Source of the DNA: Arenibacterium halophilum
GTDB lineage: Bacteria > Pseudomonadota > Alphaproteobacteria > Rhodobacterales > Rhodobacteraceae
Reading direction: 5' to 3'
NCBI RefSeq assembly: GCF_005938225.1
Contig: NZ_VCPC01000003.1
Location: forward strand, 310,001 to 374,000
Length of the DNA stretch: 64,000 nt
Shown: positions 26,759-36,121 of the stretch, in pieces
Position numbering within the stretch: position 1 is the first letter of the stretch
Layout of the letters: each line of letters starts with the position of its first letter
Program-made: the position numbers and the translations under genes
Notes under the pieces: model-generated
The model's database searches: none
Seen by the model: the letters and a program-made list of their open reading frames with translations, nothing else
What the model was told of the DNA's origin: nothing

Positions 26759-28069
26759 ATGGTGCGGGCCGGTCTGGCAGGGCTGGCACTGGCGGGCGCG
26801 CTGTCCGGCGGCGCGGCCTCCGGACCCTTGCCCGACCCGGTTGCCGATTTCGCACAGCACCCCGAGGCACAGGTGCAGCTGGGCCAGCTTCTGTTTTACG
26901 ACCCCATCCTCAGCGGCAATCGCGGCGTCAGCTGCGCCACCTGCCACCACCCGCGCTTTGCCACTTCGGACGGGCTGTCGCTGGGCCTTGGCGACGGGGC
27001 GAGCGGGCTGGGGCCAGAGCGGCGGATTGACCCCGAGAATACGCCCGAGGAACGGGTGCCCCGCAACTCTCCGGCGCTGTTCAATCTTGGCGCGGCGGAA
27101 TTCACCCGCTTCTTCCACGATGGCCGGCTGGAGGATGACCCGGCCCAGCCCCATGGCATCCGCACCCCGCTGGGCCCCGATATGGCCGAAGGCTTCGACA
27201 ATGCGCTGTCGGCACAGGCGATGTTCCCGGTGTTGTCACCGGATGAAATGGCCGGCCACTATTCGGAAAGCGATGTGTCGCAGGCTGTGCGGCAGGGGTT
27301 TCTGACCGGGCCGGGCGGCGCGTGGGAATTGCTGTCGGCACGGGTGGCCGCGCTGCCTGACTATCGCGCGCGGTTCGATCAGGTGATCGGCCCGCGCGCG
27401 ATTGCGTTCACTGACATCGCCAACGCCATCGCGGCCTTCATCGCGGTGGAATGGCGCGCCGATGACAGCGCGTTTGACCGATTTCTGCGCAATGGCACCC
27501 CGCTGCCGGAAAAGGCCGCGCAGGGCTTGGCGCTGTTCTATGGCGAGGCTGGCTGCGACAGCTGCCATTCCGGCCTGTTCCAGACCGACCACGGCTTTCA
27601 TGCCATCGCCATGCCACAGATCGGCCCTGGCAAGGCGGCGCGGTTCGAACGCCATGCCCGCGACGTGGGGCGGATGCGGGTGACGGGCGATCCGGCGGAT
27701 GCCTACGCCTTCCGCACACCCTCGCTGCGCAATGTCGCGGCCACCGCGCCCTATGGCCACGCGGGCACCTATGCCACGCTAGAGGGCGTCATCCGCCACC
27801 ATGCTGATCCGGTGGGCGCGCTGATGGCCTATGATGCGGGGCAGGCCGTTCTTCCTGATCTGCCGGATGCCGAGGACACGGCGGTTCTGCAAACCCCCGA
27901 GGATAAGGCCGCAATTGCCGCCGCCAATACGCTTGCGCCCCGGCCTCTGGACGACGACGACATCGCCGCGCTGGTCGCCTTTCTGAATGCGCTGACGGAC
28001 GAAGCGGCGATCAAAGGCCGTCTTGGCATTCCCGACTCCGTGCCCAGCGGCCTGCCCGTTGACCGCTAA
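26759..28069 (+). CDS. Di-haem cytochrome c peroxidase / MauG-family protein
   Basis: A 436-aa exported protein with a short signal peptide (AGLAGLALAGALSGGAAS) and two haem c attachment motifs, CATCH at residues 59-63 and CDSCH at 266-270, the pattern of bacterial di-haem peroxidases and MauG-like enzymes. It acts in the periplasm on H2O2 or on a protein substrate. ATG at 26759 is preferred over a TTG at 26744 because it gives a cleaner signal peptide; the gene starts two bases after xylA. Its TAA overlaps the stop of the convergent CRTAC1-type gene by four bases. Confidence 0.9.
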   Translation: MVRAGLAGLALAGALSGGAASGPLPDPVADFAQHPEAQVQLGQLLFYDPILSGNRGVSCATCHHPRFATSDGLSLGLGDGASGLGPERRIDPENTPEERVPRNSPALFNLGAAEFTRFFHDGRLEDDPAQPHGIRTPLGPDMAEGFDNALSAQAMFPVLSPDEMAGHYSESDVSQAVRQGFLTGPGGAWELLSARVAALPDYRARFDQVIGPRAIAFTDIANAIAAFIAVEWRADDSAFDRFLRNGTPLPEKAAQGLALFYGEAGCDSCHSGLFQTDHGFHAIAMPQIGPGKAARFERHARDVGRMRVTGDPADAYAFRTPSLRNVAATAPYGHAGTYATLEGVIRHHADPVGALMAYDAGQAVLPDLPDAEDTAVLQTPEDKAAIAAANTLAPRPLDDDDIAALVAFLNALTDEAAIKGRLGIPDSVPSGLPVDR

Positions 28070-29583
28070 GGCCGCGTGATCAAAGTCACCCGGTCGGGTG
28101 CAACCGCCTGCCAGTCGCCTTTCTCGCCACCGGGCCACGTCACCCGCACCCGCAGGGGGCCGGTTTCGCCCAATCCGAAATGTTCCGGCAGGGCGCTGCC
28201 ACCGGCATGGCCACCGCCAACGGTAACCTCGCGCAGGATGGTCCGCGCGCCGGTATCCACTTCGATCCAGGCGCCCACGGCGCGGGTGTTCACCCCCTCT
28301 TGCCGCAGGTCGATGCCGATCCAGTGGCCGGTCGCGGGCGTTACGTTGCGCCACACCTCGACCGGGCCTCGCCGATTGACCACCGCGATATCCAGCCGCC
28401 CGTCGCCATCCAGATCGGCCAGCGCCCCGCCGCGCCCCCGGTGCAGGCTGGCGATGCCCGCCACATCTCCGGCTTCGGCAAAACTGCCATCGGGCTGCTG
28501 GATCAACAGGTTGTTCGGATCGGCCCAGGCGCTGTCGGGCATCTGTTCGACGTTGCCCTTGACGATCAGGATATCATCGCGCCCGTCGTTCTGAACGTCG
28601 CCAAAGGCAACATGCCATCCGGTGCTGGGCCGCCCGTCACCGCCGGTATAGGGCACCGTTGCCGTGGTGCCCATCGCGTGCGGCACATCGCGGAAGGTGG
28701 GGGCGTCCGCACTGTCGCGCGTCTGCAGGCGCTGATCGCCCATCGAGGTCATCATCACCTCTTGCCGCCCGTCTCCGTCCAAGTCGCGTGAGGCTATGCC
28801 CATCCCCCACAGGCGATGCGTGACCCAACCCTCGGCAGCAGAAAAAAGGCGCGGAACCGGGGCCGTACGCCACAGCTGCTCCTCGCCGCCATCGACGTAA
28901 TAATGCCGGTCGTTGCTGATGCGCAGATCGGTTGCGCCGCCGTGCTTCCAGTCGGAAAACAGCATCGAAAGCGCGCAATACCCCGGGCTTAGCGCAACTG
29001 GCGGGCCATAACGCGCGGCGTCGGGCCGATAGAGATGGTTCACATCACAGGCTCGGAACGGTCCTTGTGGGTCATCCCGGTTGACATAGTTGCCAAACGC
29101 CAGCGTTGGTAGCTGCCTCGCACCTTCCCATGTGGCCGAAAAGGCGGTCGTCCAGCGGTCCAGCCCATCGAACCCGATGTCGAAAGGCGCAAACCGGCAC
29201 CCCGGCGCGCCCCGCAGGATCAGATTGGAGCCGGCGCGAAGGATCACCAGGTCCACCAGGCCGTCGCTGTCGATATCCAGCGTATAGGCGCCCGTCGCGC
29301 CCGTGACCTCGGCCGGACCGGCGTCGCCCCTTACAAAGGTGATCCCGGTGTCATCCGAGCGGTTCAGGAACAGCGCAGCCGGCGCGCTGCCCCCCACGGC
29401 GAACAGCTCGGGCAGGGCGTCACCATTGCAGTCGAACACCGCCAGCCCCCCGCCAACATAATGTTCCCATCCGCCTTCATAAGTATGGCCGGGCATGGCG
29501 ACAGGGATGAATTCGGGGCCAGCCGCGCAGGCGGTTGCGAACATGCAGGCACACGCCGCACCCCAGCTTAGTCCAGGGTTCAC
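28066..29583 (-). CDS. CRTAC1-family exported beta-propeller protein (VCBS/FG-GAP repeats, ASPIC/UnbV)
   Basis: A 505-aa exported protein. After a Cys-rich hydrophobic N terminus (GLSWGAACACMFATACAAG) there are repeated Ca-binding FG-GAP/VCBS motifs such as FDCNGDALPELF, DIDSDGLVDLVIL, RDLDGDGRQEVMM, VQNDGRDDILIV and DLDGDGRLDIAV, then a C-terminal ASPIC/UnbV domain (ARTILREVTVGGGHAGGSAL). GTG at 29583 overlaps the desaturase stop (GTGA). Function is unknown; families of this kind occur beside MauG-like peroxidases, and here one is the convergent neighbour. Confidence 0.85.
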   Translation of the reverse strand: MNPGLSWGAACACMFATACAAGPEFIPVAMPGHTYEGGWEHYVGGGLAVFDCNGDALPELFAVGGSAPAALFLNRSDDTGITFVRGDAGPAEVTGATGAYTLDIDSDGLVDLVILRAGSNLILRGAPGCRFAPFDIGFDGLDRWTTAFSATWEGARQLPTLAFGNYVNRDDPQGPFRACDVNHLYRPDAARYGPPVALSPGYCALSMLFSDWKHGGATDLRISNDRHYYVDGGEEQLWRTAPVPRLFSAAEGWVTHRLWGMGIASRDLDGDGRQEVMMTSMGDQRLQTRDSADAPTFRDVPHAMGTTATVPYTGGDGRPSTGWHVAFGDVQNDGRDDILIVKGNVEQMPDSAWADPNNLLIQQPDGSFAEAGDVAGIASLHRGRGGALADLDGDGRLDIAVVNRRGPVEVWRNVTPATGHWIGIDLRQEGVNTRAVGAWIEVDTGARTILREVTVGGGHAGGSALPEHFGLGETGPLRVRVTWPGGEKGDWQAVAPDRVTLITRP

Positions 29584-30524
29584 GCGGTTTTCCAGCCGGC
29601 CTCGACCAGCGCCGCACCATAGCCGCGCGCGATCCGCATCTGCCCGCCCAGACCCTTGCGTTTCAACGCCGCGTGCATCTCAGGCAGGCGCCAGCAAGGC
29701 ACATGCATCACCATGTGATGCTCCAGATGATAATTCACCCAATAAGGCGCGACGAACAGCCGCTCGATCGGGTTCGCCAGCGTGGTGCGCACATTCTGCA
29801 ACGGGTTCTCGGATACTTCCGTGGCGCCATGTTCCGCAATGTTGCGCACCCGCAGAACGAATTGAAACCACGTGAGATAGGGCAGCAGCCAAAAGGCCAG
29901 GCCATACCACCATTCGCCCAACAGCCCCATCAGCACGATGATCCCGATAAATACGGGAAACGATTGCCACAGATCGCGTGCCTTGAAGGCCTGCGCGAAA
30001 TCGGAATTCGCGGCCTCGACCGCCTCGTGATCGCCTGCCAGCCGCAATGACATCATGATCTGCGCAGCCAGCTGCCGAACGCCGGTTTGCCCCGTCAGAT
30101 CGCGGGTGAACTTACGCTTCAACGAGGCGCGCGAGGTGGGAAATTTCGACGACAAAACAAGATCGGGGTCGCGCTCGGTCTGGGTAAAGCGATGGTGCGT
30201 CAGGTGGTAATGGCGATAGGCGTGAAGCTCGGCCAGAATCGGCCGCCCGCAAACCCATTCTCCAACGATCTCATTGGCGCGACGCGACCGGAACAACGCG
30301 CTATGGGCGGCCTCGTGCATCAGAATGGCAAGGCCCAATTGCCGCGACCCAATAATCATCACTGCCAGCAAAAACGTCAGCGGATTGGGCCAAAACGCAA
30401 AAGCGGCAACGGCCAGCGCGACCACCCCCCAGCAATGCACCACAAGCCAGGCGCCCATCATATCCGAACGCTCGGCCAGCGGACGAATTTCGTCAGATGT
30501 CAGAAACCGCTTGCCGGGGGTCAT
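29580..30524 (-). CDS. Membrane fatty acid desaturase family protein
   Basis: A 314-aa integral membrane di-iron desaturase/hydroxylase. Three histidine boxes are intact: HEAAH (about residues 70-74), HYHLTHH (about 104-110) and NYHLEHH (about 266-272), with hydrophobic segments before the first and between the second and third. It may introduce a double bond or hydroxyl into a fatty acyl or carotenoid-like lipid; the subgroup with the NYHLEHH box includes acyl-lipid and sphingolipid desaturases. It is first in a two-gene minus-strand unit with the CRTAC1-type gene. Confidence 0.9.
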   Translation of the reverse strand: MTPGKRFLTSDEIRPLAERSDMMGAWLVVHCWGVVALAVAAFAFWPNPLTFLLAVMIIGSRQLGLAILMHEAAHSALFRSRRANEIVGEWVCGRPILAELHAYRHYHLTHHRFTQTERDPDLVLSSKFPTSRASLKRKFTRDLTGQTGVRQLAAQIMMSLRLAGDHEAVEAANSDFAQAFKARDLWQSFPVFIGIIVLMGLLGEWWYGLAFWLLPYLTWFQFVLRVRNIAEHGATEVSENPLQNVRTTLANPIERLFVAPYWVNYHLEHHMVMHVPCWRLPEMHAALKRKGLGGQMRIARGYGAALVEAGWKTA

Positions 30525-30694
30525 GACTCATCTCCTCCACCCCCATGATCTCAAACGCGGCGCGGCCCTGTCAACGCCGCCGCCACGTCACGACATGAAC
30601 GAAAGAATAAACCGCGCTGCGCGCGATGCCTCCGGCGGGGATATTTGGACCCCAAAGAATGCAGGGGTTCTTTCCCGCTTCACCATCGAGAAAA

Positions 30695-30734
30695 TACTCC
30701 GGGGGAGTCCCGCAGGGACGGGGGCAGAGCCCCC
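30695..30734 (-). repeat. Palindromic intergenic repeat, family 1, copy B
   Basis: Reverse-oriented copy of the 40-bp element at 10899-10938, differing only in the loop of the second mini-hairpin. It lies in the 263-bp gap between the desaturase start and the hemC stop, where no gene is visible, and could act as a terminator for hemC on the minus strand. Confidence 0.75.
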
Positions 30735-30787
30735 TTCTTCCTCTACCGCCGCCTCCCGGCCGTCGGGGCAGAGCGCCCGTTTGCACT

Positions 30788-31744
30788 TCAGCCCGTCGCG
30801 CCGCGCCAGTCGAAGAAACCGGGGCCGGCCTGATCGAGCAACCGCAGCGCCATTTCGCGGCCGAGCTTTCCGCCATCCTCAGTGGGGCATGTGGCGTCCT
30901 CTGTCAGTACTTCCGAGCCATCGGGGCGCAGGATTTCTCCGCGCAGGCGCAGGGTGCCGCCGCTCAAGTCCGCAAGGCCCGCGATCGGCGTCTCGCAGGA
31001 GCCGTCCAACGCGGCCAGAAAGGCGCGCTCGGCAGCAAGGCGCGTGGCGGTTTCAGAGTCGTGGATCGCCTCCAGCATCGCAGCGGCGCGGCTGTCATCG
31101 GCGCGGCGTTCGATCCCAATCGCGCCCTGCGCGACGGCGGGCAGCATCGCCTCGGGGGGGATCGGCGTTGCGGGTACGTCGCTGCGCCCCAACCGGTTCA
31201 GACCGGCACAGGCAAGAAAGGTGCACCCGGCCACGCCTTCGTCAAGCTTGCGCAGGCGGGTCTGCACGTTGCCGCGAAATTCGACCACCCGCAGGTCGGG
31301 ACGGCGCGCCAGCACCTGTGCCCGGCGGCGCAGGCTGGAGGTGCCAACAACCGCTCCGTCGGTCAGCCCGTCAAGGCCGGTCAGCGTTGGCGATACGAAA
31401 GCGTCGCGCGGATCTTCCCGGGGGAGGTAGCAGTCCAGTACCAGCCCCTCGGGCTGCAAAACCGGCATATCCTTCATCGAATGCACCGCAATGTCGATCT
31501 GCCCGGTCAGCAGCGCCTGTTCGATTTCGCGGGTGAACAGGCCCTTGCCGCCGATTTCTTTCAACGGGCGGTCCTGCACCGCATCCCCGGTCGTCTGGAT
31601 CACGACGATGGAAAAGGCCTCGGCCGGCAGATCGAAGGCAATGGCCAGCCGGTCGCGGGTTTCACGGGCCTGCGCCAGCGCCAGCGGCGAGCCGCGGGTG
31701 CCGATGCCAAGCGGGCGGGCAAGAGAGGGGCGTTCAAATTCCAT
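30788..31744 (-). CDS. hemC: Hydroxymethylbilane synthase (porphobilinogen deaminase)
   Basis: A 318-aa enzyme that polymerises four porphobilinogen units in tetrapyrrole synthesis. Seen are the N-terminal [13 protein letters not shown], the [14 protein letters not shown] and [15 protein letters not shown] loops, [17 protein letters not shown], and the dipyrromethane cofactor attachment [12 protein letters not shown] at 31744 gives the normal family length; the open frame extending far upstream on this strand is a shadow of hemE. It is divergent from hemE across 102 bp, a typical arrangement in Rhodobacterales. Confidence 0.97.
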   Translation of the reverse strand: MEFERPSLARPLGIGTRGSPLALAQARETRDRLAIAFDLPAEAFSIVVIQTTGDAVQDRPLKEIGGKGLFTREIEQALLTGQIDIAVHSMKDMPVLQPEGLVLDCYLPREDPRDAFVSPTLTGLDGLTDGAVVGTSSLRRRAQVLARRPDLRVVEFRGNVQTRLRKLDEGVAGCTFLACAGLNRLGRSDVPATPIPPEAMLPAVAQGAIGIERRADDSRAAAMLEAIHDSETATRLAAERAFLAALDGSCETPIAGLADLSGGTLRLRGEILRPDGSEVLTEDATCPTEDGGKLGREMALRLLDQAGPGFFDWRGATG

Positions 31745-31846
31745 GGCCCTGTCTTTAGTCGCGACACAGTGCCCTTGCAATGGCTCCGGCCCTTGACATC
31801 GGCCCGCCCGGGCGCGACCCAACAGCAGCCAACCGACGGAGGACCC

Positions 31847-32881
31847 ATGGCCAGCACCAAGAAAATCCTGCGCGCCCTTGCAGGCGAACGACAGGACATC
31901 CCGCCGGTCTGGATGATGCGGCAGGCCGGGCGCTACCTGCCGGAGTATCGCGCCACGCGCGCGCAGGCCGGCGATTTCCTTTCGCTGTGCTATGCGCCCG
32001 ATCTTGCGGCCGAGGTGACATTGCAGCCGATCCGCCGCTACGGATTTGACGCGGCGATCCTGTTTGCCGATATCCTGCTGGTGCCGCAGGCGCTGGGCGC
32101 CGATCTGTGGTTCGTCACGGGTGAGGGCCCGCGTTTGTCGACCGTGACCCAGCAGCGCGATTTCGACGTGCTGAAACCGGCCGACGCGATCCACGACACG
32201 CTGTCGCCGATCTATGACACCGTGCGCATCCTGTCGCGCGAATTGCCCGAGGACACCACGTTGATCGGCTTTGCCGGCGCGCCCTGGACGGTCGCGACCT
32301 ACATGATCGCCGGGCAGGGCACACCCGATCAGGCGCCCGCGCATGCGCTGCGGCAGGAAAACACCGCCCTGTTCGAGGCGCTTCTGGAGCGCATCACCGA
32401 AGCGACGATCCTGTATCTGTCCGCCCAGATCGAGGCCGGCGCCGAAGTGGTCAAGCTGTTCGATAGCTGGGCCGGGTCGCTGTCGGGCGAGGCGTTCGAC
32501 CGCTATGCCACGAAACCAGCGCAGCGGATCATTTCCGAGCTCAAGGCGCGCCACCCCGATGTGCCCGTCATCGCCTTCCCGCGCGAAGCGGGCGACAAGT
32601 ATCGCGGATTCGCCAAGGCGACGGGGGCTGATTGCGTGGCGCTCGACAATTCGGTCGATCCCGTCTGGGCCGCGCAGAACGTGCAGTGCGACGGTTGCGT
32701 GCAGGGTAACCTGAAATCGTCGCATATGGTGACGGGCGGGCAGGCGCTGATCGAAGACACGCGCACCATTGTGCAGGCGTTTTCGGGCGGTCCGCATATC
32801 TTCAACCTGGGCCACGGGATCACCCCGGATGCCGACCCCGAGAACGTCCAGCTGATGATCGACACCATTCGCGGAAAATGA
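31847..32881 (+). CDS. hemE: Uroporphyrinogen decarboxylase
   Basis: A 344-aa enzyme that removes four carboxyl groups from uroporphyrinogen III to form coproporphyrinogen III. The diagnostic [17 protein letters not shown] sits at about residues 18-34, with [28 protein letters not shown] and FDSWAGSLS following. ATG at 31847 follows GACGGAGGACCC. It is divergent from hemC. In some alphaproteobacteria the replication origin lies beside hemE, but no cluster of DnaA boxes or AT-rich block is seen here. Confidence 0.97.
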   Translation: MASTKKILRALAGERQDIPPVWMMRQAGRYLPEYRATRAQAGDFLSLCYAPDLAAEVTLQPIRRYGFDAAILFADILLVPQALGADLWFVTGEGPRLSTVTQQRDFDVLKPADAIHDTLSPIYDTVRILSRELPEDTTLIGFAGAPWTVATYMIAGQGTPDQAPAHALRQENTALFEALLERITEATILYLSAQIEAGAEVVKLFDSWAGSLSGEAFDRYATKPAQRIISELKARHPDVPVIAFPREAGDKYRGFAKATGADCVALDNSVDPVWAAQNVQCDGCVQGNLKSSHMVTGGQALIEDTRTIVQAFSGGPHIFNLGHGITPDADPENVQLMIDTIRGK

Positions 32882-32936
32882 ACAAGATTCGGTCTTGACG
32901 GTCCGGCGCGGCTGGCTTAGGTCAGCCCTCGCCTGT

Positions 32937-33013
32937 GGCGGAGTAGCTCAGTTGGTTAGAGCAGCGGAATCATAATCCGCGTGTCGGGGGTTCAAGTCCC
33001 TCCTCCGCTACCA
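32937..33013 (+). tRNA. tRNA-Met (anticodon CAT)
   Basis: A 77-bp cloverleaf with encoded CCA end. The acceptor arm pairs GGCGGAG with CTCCGCT, the D arm GCTC/GAGC, the anticodon arm GCGGA/TCCGC surrounds ATCATAA with CAT at 32971-32973, and the T arm has GGGGGTTCAAGTCCC. The CAT anticodon can be elongator Met or, if modified to lysidine, Ile; similarity to elongator Met genes is preferred. The DNA after it (33014-33287) shows no convincing gene. Confidence 0.95.
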
Positions 33014-33287
33014 TTCAATCCTGGTGATCTTTGAAAACGTGAAGAAGCGGTTCGACTGCGTACCGTTCGTCTGCGAAGAATCGGTGCCCGCGATCGGGAT
33101 ACCGGGACATCTGTGCCAAAAGTGCAGAGAGATGCCGTTCGCTTCGATTTTTAGGAAGCTCAGCATGGAAACCTGATGCGGCCAGCGCTGCGCCGGCTTC
33201 ACATTGGCGGGTGCCGGGCTCTCGAATTTCGGTCAAGCGATGCGGTGATGGCCACAAGCCCGCGCCACTCCGGGTTCTCATACGCCG

Positions 33288-33830
33288 CTATCCAGCCTGT
33301 CTGTGCCCGCTACTGATTCCCGCACCGACATCCAGAAACTCGTCCATGAAAAGGCTCATCAGTTCCAGCCGGGACGCAACGCCCGTTTTCCGGAAGATAT
33401 TTGACGTCTGCGCCTTGACCGTACCCTCGGCGGTGGACCTGGCCGAAGCGATCTCGGCAATGCTCAGCCCCTTCAGCATGTACATCGCGATGTCACGCTC
33501 TGCCGGCGTGAGTGTCCATTCGTCGAACTTTCCTTGCACGAAACTGTCCATCTCGCCGCGCAGAAAACGTAGGGATTCCGACTGCCGCGCGTTGCGTGCC
33601 TGAAGCCAGCGCAACTGGCGAACAAGTATGCGGATCGCCAGGATCAGCGCCCCGGCCGAGAATACCTCGAAGAACAGGTGCGTCAGGTCAAGCACGGTTG
33701 GCGCATTGCTGGCGATGACGCGCTCGTAGATATCGCTCGCCACGTCGAAGACGAAAAAAACAACGCTGCCGATCAGGAACGCCGTGACATATTTCAGCGT
33801 ACTCGCCTGCATGGACCCTATGTGCTGCAT
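33288..33830 (-). CDS. Membrane-anchored LuxR-type (HTH) transcriptional regulator
   Basis: A 180-aa protein with two N-terminal hydrophobic helices (about residues 13-30 KYVTAFLIGSVVFFVFDV and 50-69 LTHLFFEVFSAGALILAIRI), an amphipathic linker, and a C-terminal LuxR/GerE helix-turn-helix (about 107-165: LTPAERDIAMYMLKGLSIAE then TAEGTVKAQTSNIFRKTG). ATG at 33830 follows AAGGAAATCTC; the longer in-frame start at 33869 lacks a site. There is no receiver or acyl-homoserine-lactone domain. It lies at the end of the ligase/haemolysin-family cluster and may regulate it from the membrane; the inducing signal is unknown. Confidence 0.85.
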   Translation of the reverse strand: MQHIGSMQASTLKYVTAFLIGSVVFFVFDVASDIYERVIASNAPTVLDLTHLFFEVFSAGALILAIRILVRQLRWLQARNARQSESLRFLRGEMDSFVQGKFDEWTLTPAERDIAMYMLKGLSIAEIASARSTAEGTVKAQTSNIFRKTGVASRLELMSLFMDEFLDVGAGISSGHRQAG

Positions 33831-33936
33831 GAGATTTCCTTGGATTTCGTAGAAGCTATTACACGGCAACCACGGCGCAAGGGCAATGACGGCTTGGCTT
33901 GACGGCCTGCGTCATTCCGCAACGTATGAAACGGCG

Positions 33937-33962
33937 AACAGGCCCTCCGGGGAAGGCCTGTT
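33937..33962. terminator. Possible bidirectional hairpin terminator
   Basis: AACAGGCC-N10-GGCCTGTT between the DUF2147 and LuxR-type genes. The stem is perfect but the T-tracts on either side are short, so termination strength is doubtful. Confidence 0.4.
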
Positions 33963-34007
33963 GTTTGCTGCGGCGTTGCGGCACCCGGCAGCACGGAGGC
34001 ATCGGGA

Positions 34008-34403
34008 TCACTGGACCCGCGTCCACTGGCCTCCGTTTCGGCAGATCAGCCCGCCAAGGACGCACCCGTTGACCGAGATGCGGTCGCCCGACAACTCGAG
34101 CTTCGACATGTACTCCTTGTCGCGGTCCGGGGCGTAGATCCGGCCTTGGTACTCGGTCGATGTGCTGTGGGTCAGGCTCCACACGATCTGCCGCCCCAGT
34201 GTATCGGGCTGGATCGCCTCGCCCTGGGCGTTTTCCGCCCGCTCGAGCACGCCGCAAAAGTTTGTTCCGCAAATGCCGACACGGATAAATCCGACGTCCC
34301 CGTGGTCATCCGGTGCCGTGCGCCACAGACCTTCGATCGGATCGGCAAGCGCCGGGGAGGCTGCAAACAGAGAAATCAGGAAAAGAGTCGCGAATTGTTT
34401 CAT
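34008..34403 (-). CDS. DUF2147 family exported protein
   Basis: A 131-aa protein with a standard Sec signal peptide (MKQFATLFLISLFAASPALA) and a mature DUF2147 domain: DPIEGLWRTAPDD at the start, GQIVW-like core, and the closing ISVNGCVLGGLICRNGGQWTR. It is predicted periplasmic and small beta-barrel-like; the biochemical role of DUF2147 is unknown. It follows the TauD-type gene by 50 bp on the same strand, so it may be co-transcribed with the cluster or have its own promoter. Confidence 0.85.
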   Translation of the reverse strand: MKQFATLFLISLFAASPALADPIEGLWRTAPDDHGDVGFIRVGICGTNFCGVLERAENAQGEAIQPDTLGRQIVWSLTHSTSTEYQGRIYAPDRDKEYMSKLELSGDRISVNGCVLGGLICRNGGQWTRVQ

Positions 34404-34453
34404 GGTCTTGGTCTCGTTTGGTGGGATTGGTGAGTTGAACCGGGCAAGACAGC

Positions 34454-35314
34454 TCAGAGGTTGCCCATGCCGATGAAAAGCTGCCGGTTGGTGTCGACGA
34501 TGGCGCGACGGCCGTGCATGACGCGCGTGTTGTCCAGAACGGCAATGTCGCCATCCTGCCAATTGATCTCATGCGTGCAGGTCTCGGCCAGCGCACGTAT
34601 CTCCTCGATCTCGTCTTCGTTGACGATATCCGCGCCGCCGAACCGATAGCGGGGCGGCGCATAATTGTGCGATGGACCAAGCACTGCGTTTGCAAACCCC
34701 TGCCCGCCCGACAGGGCAGAGCCGCGCACCGGCGCCACTGTCAGGCGATAGTTGATGCCGCCATCTTCCAGCATGTCGAATTCCTGGTTCGGGATTGCGG
34801 CACGGAACTGTTCGACGTGTTCCGGCGCGACCTCTTCGGGATGCGAGATCGCAGGATGTTCATTGGCCAGGTATCGCTTCCACAGCTGTTCTGGCAGGTA
34901 GCGTTCCACAATCAAGTCGCGCTGCCAGCGGGCCTTTTGCACGTCACTCATCGCGCCGAAGACTTCGCGCCCGTCGCATACAGTTGTCTGCGAGCCCTCG
35001 ACCGCTGCGACCGGGCTATAAAAGGCGACGATATCGGGGCAAACGGGTGTGTTGCCATTCTCGGTATGCAGGCCGATAGGACCGATACCGGCATCGACTT
35101 TCTGGGTATTGGCATCCCCGTATTCTCGCGCCGGATCAAACGTTATCTTGCGGCACAGCGCCGTGGTCAATCTGCTGAACGCCGCCATATCGGGGCGAAA
35201 GCCACGCAGCAGGGTCCAGCCATTTTCTTTCAGGTGCGCCCGGATCTGCGTCAAGACGAGCGGGTCTGTCACGGATTGCCCCTCTGTCGTAGGGCGGATG
35301 ATGTTGTAGCTCAT
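34454..35314 (-). CDS. TauD/TfdA-family Fe(II)/2-oxoglutarate dioxygenase
   Basis: A 286-aa non-haem iron oxygenase. The metal ligands are seen as HTE (His83, Glu85, in GLHTENGNTP) and the distal His267 in TRVMHGRR, with the following Arg as the 2-oxoglutarate anchor; Glu replaces the more usual Asp, which is compatible with the family. It probably hydroxylates, desaturates or cleaves the product made by the ligase and SDR. It starts three bases after the SDR stop, so it belongs to that operon. The closest named group (SyrP/Cs-type within natural-product clusters) cannot be fixed by eye. Confidence 0.85.
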   Translation of the reverse strand: MSYNIIRPTTEGQSVTDPLVLTQIRAHLKENGWTLLRGFRPDMAAFSRLTTALCRKITFDPAREYGDANTQKVDAGIGPIGLHTENGNTPVCPDIVAFYSPVAAVEGSQTTVCDGREVFGAMSDVQKARWQRDLIVERYLPEQLWKRYLANEHPAISHPEEVAPEHVEQFRAAIPNQEFDMLEDGGINYRLTVAPVRGSALSGGQGFANAVLGPSHNYAPPRYRFGGADIVNEDEIEEIRALAETCTHEINWQDGDIAVLDNTRVMHGRRAIVDTNRQLFIGMGNL

Positions 35315-35317
35315 GGA

Positions 35318-36121
35318 TCAAGCTTCTTTCTGTCTGGTGTAGGAATTGAGCGCGGCCTGCGCCCTGGCCGTCCCGGCCTTGTGGGTCAGCGCGGTGTCGA
35401 TGAGCGAAGGGGCCAGTGCCTGTATCCCTGCAAAGAGGCGTTCGCCGAAACCGGGATAGATCGTGTTTTTACCCGCCATGACGCCGGACCAAGCGCGCCG
35501 GGCAACGCGCTGGGGATCGTCCAGCACCATGCCGAAAGGCTCGACCAGATGGTCAAAGGCTTCTTGTGTTGGCGTGCGCGTCGCGCGGGGGGCGACGTAA
35601 CTAACGGAGATGCCGAATTCCGACAGTTCACGGCGCAGCGCGTCCGACAGGCCGCGAAGGGCAAATTTCGTGGCCGAATATGCGGTGAAATAGGGGAAGG
35701 CGATCAGCCCGAACATCGACCCGATGTTTACGATCCGTCCCTGCGCCATTGACAGCGCCGGGACAAGATCGCGGGTCAGCAGCATGGTGGCTGTCAGGTT
35801 TGTGCCAACCGTCCGCGCGATTTCTTCATCGCCGAGGTCGGTCAGGCGCCCGACGGCCAACCTGCCGGCATTGTTCACCAGCATATCCAGCCGGTCCCCG
35901 GCCGCCGCTGTGATTGCGGCGCGGCCTTCAGGCGTGGTGATATCGGCCGCGACGAGCCTTACCTTCCCGGCCTCCAGCAGTTGTGCCGTTTCCTCAAGCT
36001 GCGCCCTTCTGCGTCCGACAAGGACAACGTCATACCCTGAACCGACGGCTTCGATGGCAAGTGCGCGGCCGATACCGGAACCGGCTCCGGTAATCAGGGC
36101 AACGGGTGTCTTGATCGTCAT
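35318..36121 (-). CDS. Short-chain dehydrogenase/reductase (SDR)
   Basis: A 267-aa classical SDR using NAD(P)H: cofactor motif TGAGSGIG near residues 11-18, structural NNAG, active-site Ser in IVNIGSMFG and the YSATK catalytic motif (Tyr-x3-Lys). Arginines after the second strand (VGRRRAQ) favour NADP(H). Its start overlaps the ligase stop (ATGA). In cluster logic it would reduce a ketone or acyl-derived carbonyl, or oxidise an alcohol, on the small molecule assembled by the ligase and haemolysin-family protein. Confidence 0.88.
   Translation of the reverse strand: MTIKTPVALITGAGSGIGRALAIEAVGSGYDVVLVGRRRAQLEETAQLLEAGKVRLVAADITTPEGRAAITAAAGDRLDMLVNNAGRLAVGRLTDLGDEEIARTVGTNLTATMLLTRDLVPALSMAQGRIVNIGSMFGLIAFPYFTAYSATKFALRGLSDALRRELSEFGISVSYVAPRATRTPTQEAFDHLVEPFGMVLDDPQRVARRAWSGVMAGKNTIYPGFGERLFAGIQALAPSLIDTALTHKAGTARAQAALNSYTRQKEA

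Noticed and set aside
30626..31846. Long in-frame upstream extension of hemE
   Set aside because: It runs antisense through hemC; the hemE start with family-typical N terminus and ribosome site is at 31847.
33015..33281. 88-aa minus-strand frame after the tRNA
   Set aside because: No ribosome site, no recognisable domain, and overlapping frames of similar length; not supportable as a gene.
32882..33290. Replication origin beside hemE, as in some alphaproteobacteria
   Set aside because: No DnaA-box cluster or AT-rich block is present; a tRNA gene occupies the site.
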